DNA of 59,846 nucleotides from positions 1 through 59,846 of the forward strand of contig KV919160.1 in NCBI GenBank assembly GCA_002049455.2, in the 5' to 3' direction. This document shows, one piece after another, positions 56,541 to 59,846 of this stretch. Below the pieces are notes generated by a model. The model had not been told where the DNA came from, did not search any database, and worked only from the letters and a program-made list of their open reading frames with translations. Position 1 is the stretch's first letter, and each line of letters opens with the position of its first letter. The DNA comes from Porphyra umbilicalis (taxonomy: Eukaryota > Rhodophyta > Bangiophyceae > Bangiales > Bangiaceae). The position numbers and the translations under genes were made by a program.

Positions 56541-57533
56541 GGCCCCACCCGGGGAGGGGAGGGGGGGGGGGGGGGGGGGGGTGGGGGGGGTGCGAGTGGC
56601 GGTGGGAGGATGGAAAGAAGGGAGCAGAGGCGCGCACGGGGGGGGGGGGGGGGGGGGGGGGGGGGGCGTCCCCCTGGCCGCAGACGAGAGCGGGACGGAA
56701 ACAGGGGGGGGGGGGGGAGCAGGCGGCACCGTGCGGGGCGGGGCGAGACGGGCGTGTCAGACGCGGCGGTGGTGGGGGTCGCTACACCCAGAGCGGCGCG
56801 GCCGCATCGACGACGGCCGCAGCGGCGGGCCACCCGCGGGCGCCCGCGCCCGGGTGCTGACGTGGCGCGTGGTAGCGCGACGGGGGTCTTCGTCGCAACG
56901 AAGTCAGAGCGCGGCGCCGCGCTCGCGCCGCGGCGCGGACACCAGAACGCGCGGCCGGCGAGCCGAGGGTCTTGGGAATGGGCTTGGGAGTGTCAATGCC
57001 ACGTTGCAACTCCACGGACGCGGCGCGTCGTGCCAGCGCTGCCGACCGCGTCCATTTCGCCGCGTCATGCTTCGCGCTCCGCCGGGTGGTGGTGTTTCCC
57101 ACCCCGTCCCGCCGCCCCGCGGCTGGCCGCCGTCGACCCGACCCTGACACGACGCCCGACCGTCGCGTGCGCACGCCGCGGGGCGGGCCATGGCCCGTGA
57201 CGTGCGCGGCAGCGCCCGTCACGCCGCGGCCACGCTCGGGGAAACCCACCGCCACCCCCGCCGTCTCGCGGACTGCCGCGACCGGCGGCACTGCCGCCGC
57301 GGCAGGTCGACGCGGTGCACCGCTCGACGCGCTCGCGAAAAAAAAAAAAGAAAAAAAAAAGGACCGCACCTGTGCACTTTCGCCCCCCCACCCCGCCTCA
57401 CACCGACAGGGGGTCGAATTTCATCCTCATCGTCCCCCCCCCGCCCCCCCCCCAGCCCCGCGATGACCACGTCCCCCCCCCCCCCCCTCCCCCACCGACC
57501 AAGTCACTCCCCGACGGGTCGTCCGCAGCGCCG
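56541..57533. repeat. Spacer with very long G runs and an A-tract
   Basis: Runs of G up to about 27 bases occur at 56553-56581, 56640-56666 and 56706-56717, just upstream of the WD40 gene, so they are poly-C on its coding strand. A tract of A (two runs of 10-12 around one G) lies at 57339-57360. No protein-like frame or RNA gene was recognised between the WD40 gene and the DHHC gene. Confidence 0.6.
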
Positions 57534-59506
57534 TCACCCCCCATCGTCGGCGCGCCAAAACGACACGCAGTTGCGCGCCCGCGAGCCGAGGTCGTACACA
57601 TTGACGGGCGCGGGGCGCCCCCCCCCCGCCGCCGCCGCCCGCCGCCGCCGCCGCCGCCGCCACCGCGCGACGCGGCGAGCGCCACGGCGGCGAGCTGCGA
57701 CGCGCCCCGCGCGACCGCCTCGTTGGTCGTCAAGTTGCGCCCAATGAGCTGCGCTTGTGCGGCGAGGAGGCCCGCCACAAACGCGGCAATGAGGGTGTGG
57801 AGGACGACGAGCAGCGCGGCGGCGGCCGCCCAGCGGCCGCCGCCACCCCCCCCGACGCGTCAGCGGCGGTGGCCACGGCGAGCCGCCCGCCGCGGCTCAC
57901 CCACACCGCGCGCCCCGCGGCGCCGAGGAACAGCGCCTGCGCCGTCAGCGTCGCCACCCCAAACGCCAACAACCACCGGTGGTTGGCGGCGCCGACCGGC
58001 GCCCCCACCCACGGGCAGTAGTGGTCAAAGCGGGCGACGCACGCGTCGGTCGTCGCGTCGTGTTTGGAGCGCGCCGCCCGCGGCGCGAGGCACGTGTAAC
58101 AAAAGCGGGAGGGGGAGAGCAGCGCCACCGCCGGCGCGTCGGCGGCGACCGAGTCGGCCACATCCCCGTGGCGCACCGCCGGCGGCGTCGACGCCGCCGC
58201 GAGCGACCGGTCGAGGCGGCGGCGAAAGGTGGCGGCGGTGCCCCGCGGCAGCCGCCCAGGGTCGGCAAACGTCGTGCGGGCGCCGGTGGCGAGGCTCGCC
58301 GCCGACGCGGCGAGGAGGGCGCCCGGGTGGAGGCCCCGCGGGCCCGCCGCGCGCCCGAGCGTCCGCACCACCCACCCAAAGTAGACGACGAGCGACGCGG
58401 CGAGGGTGGCCCAGTAGCCCATGACGACGGGGAGTTGGCGGAGGGGCACGCCCCACAGCCGCCGCCGCCCGAGGGCGGCCACCCACCCGCGGCGGTGGGG
58501 GCGGGGGGGACCCCGCACCGCCCCGCCCGCCCGCCCGCGTCGCGCGCCGCCCACGTGTCCAACGCCACAACGGCGCGGGTCGTGGCCCTTGGCGGCGGCG
58601 AGCGGCGGGCGGGCTGGCCCTCCCGGTTCGCCTCCCCCGCATCCGCGCCGGCGGCGAGCAAGCCGAGCACGGGGAGGGCGTGCCCCCGCTCCGCCGCGCG
58701 CAGCAGCGGGGTCATGCCCTTGCGGTCCCGCGCGGCGACGGGGGCCCCCCCAGGCCCGCCAGCAGCACCACCGCCCCGTGGTGCCCCATGTACGCCGCCC
58801 AGTGCAGCGGCGTGTGGCCGTCCCCGTCGACGCCCCGCACGTCGGCGCCCGCGCCGAGCAGCGCGTACAACACCGCCACGTGCCCATACTGCGCCGCGTG
58901 CGCGGCAGCGTCGTAGCCCGCGCGTCGCGCGCGCCCACGGCGGCGCCCCCCGCTGCAACAGCAGGAGGGTCGCTTGGAGGCGCCCCCCAACGGCCGCCCA
59001 CATGAGCGGCGTCTGCCCGCCCTGCGCCGCCGACGCCGAGGGCGTGTCGACGGCGGTCGGGTCGGCGAGGAGCAGCAACTCGAGGAGCATCGTCGACCCG
59101 TCGAGCGCCGCCCAGTGCGCCGCCGAGTGGCCCGCCCATCCCGCACGCCGCCAATGAGGCGGGGGGTGGGGAGCCGCAGCGCGGCGGCGGAAAAGGCCGA
59201 CACGGAGCGGCTGCGGACGGCGGCAAAAAAGGCGGTGACCGCGTCTGAGAGGGGGGCGGGGGGAATCCAAAGGCGGGGGGGGCCCCCCCTTTGGGGGGGG
59301 CTCCCCGCTAACCGCGTCGCCCCTGCCCGCCGCCTCGGCCGCCGCCACGGCCGCCGCCATCCCCCCGCCGTCGCGCCATTGGGCGGCGCGGAGCGGTCGC
59401 CGCCGCCCCCCGCGGGCAAGGGCAACGCCCCCACGTCCCCGCCGCCGCCATTGCCGTCTGCCAAGTCGCCGCCCGCCCGCGACGGCATGCCCGGCCCCGC
59501 TTGCAT
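57534..59506 (-). CDS. Ankyrin-repeat DHHC-type protein acyltransferase (DHYC variant, Akr1/DHHC17-like); frame breaks at G/C runs
   Basis: DHHC enzymes S-palmitoylate proteins on Golgi and related membranes. N-terminal ankyrin repeats are visible in successive frames: HSAAHWAALDGSTMLLELLL, TPLMWAAVGGRLQATLLLLQ, HTPLHWAAYMGHHGAVVLLA and TPLLRAAERGHALPVLGLLA (about 58620-59130). Hydrophobic segments follow, then the catalytic domain CYTCLAPRAARSKHD... CVARFDHYCPWVG...ANHRWLLAFG (58000-58100). The core is DHYC rather than DHHC, as in yeast Akr1, and some zinc-binding Cys are missing (HD for HC, GAPVG for GNCVG). A TTNE motif (about 57730) and a C-terminal NVYDLGSRARNCVSFW (57545-57600) match the family end; TGA is at 57534. 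There are several frame changes, all near G/C runs. The start is uncertain: Met 59506, or further out beyond the window. Confidence 0.7.
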
Positions 59507-59846
59507 GGCCGACGGCGACGCGCGGGCGGTGGCGCGCGGCGCGGCGGCGCGGGCCCGAGCGGCGGCGGCCGCCGCCGCCTCGGCGCCGCTCCCGTCACGA
59601 CGCGGTCGGCCGCCGGCCGACGGCGGCCGCCACGGCGGCCGGCGCGGCGCGGGACAGACGACGGCGGCGGCGGGGGGGGGGGGGGGGTTCCGCCGCTCCC
59701 CGCCCGTGGCAGACCCCACGGGGCCGCCGCCGCCGCCGGCGCGGGCAGACGGCGGGGACCGCCGCGGTCCGCGTCGGCGCCCGCGGCGCACGCGTCGGGC
59801 GGCGAGGGCGGCGACGGGGAGCGCGCCCGTGGAGGGGGCGGCGGGT
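59507..59846. other. GC-rich right edge of the window
   Basis: A G16 run lies at 59672-59687. This may be leader or N-terminal coding sequence of the DHHC-type gene, which could extend past the edge. Nothing else can be supported. Confidence 0.35.

Overview
The window looks like nuclear DNA of a GC-rich, intron-poor eukaryote. It encodes eIF5B, methionine aminopeptidase 2, a mitochondrial citrate synthase with a transit peptide, a cyclophilin, a Trm10-type tRNA methyltransferase, a WD40 protein and an ankyrin/DHHC-type acyltransferase. Three of these are single-exon (eIF5B, MetAP2, citrate synthase). The few introns are short GT-AG introns of 140-530 bp. Very high GC, Ala/Gly/Pro-rich proteins, long G/C homopolymers and many DNA transposons fit a bangiophyte red alga (Porphyra/Pyropia type). 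That assignment is an inference from style, not from a database match.

Layout. 1-4241: decayed KDZ-type transposase gene with a C-terminal Ulp1 (C48) protease domain, open at the left edge. 6484-9662: damaged PIF1-like helicase gene. 10533-11360 (-): unknown gene. 11920-12156: 26-bp minisatellite. 12590-13529: large inverted repeat. 13.5-14.6 kb: ultra-GC spacer. 14693-16414 (+): three-exon cyclophilin, convergent with eIF5B at 17041-20175 (-). 22501-24180 (+): decayed PIF/Harbinger nuclease. 24824-26300 (+): unknown Ala-rich gene. 26568-30108 (-): broken gene with a Myb/SANT-like domain of the kind that accompanies Harbinger transposases. 32354-33802 (-): MetAP2. 34377-34512: palindromic MITE. 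35263-37543 (-): F-box-like protein. 38541-42713 (-): intact three-exon Plavaka-like transposase, with four 247-bp tandem repeats directly upstream. 44632-45435 (+): basic repeat protein. 46263-48596 or 48994 (+): intact multi-exon gene of unknown family. 49871-51283 (-): citrate synthase, divergent from Trm10 (52196-53846, +), with a TA-flanked MITE in the shared promoter region. 54406-56540 (-): WD40 protein. 57534-59506 (-): ankyrin/DHYC acyltransferase.

How it fits together. Single-copy housekeeping genes alternate with transposon-rich blocks. Three transposon-type genes (KDZ, Harbinger, PIF1-like) carry in-frame stops but otherwise mostly keep frame. The Plavaka-like gene and the gene at 46263 are fully open across their introns, which suggests recent activity or selection. 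Several cellular genes change frame only near long G or C runs (Trm10, F-box, WD40, DHHC). This looks more like homopolymer length error or variation than gene death.
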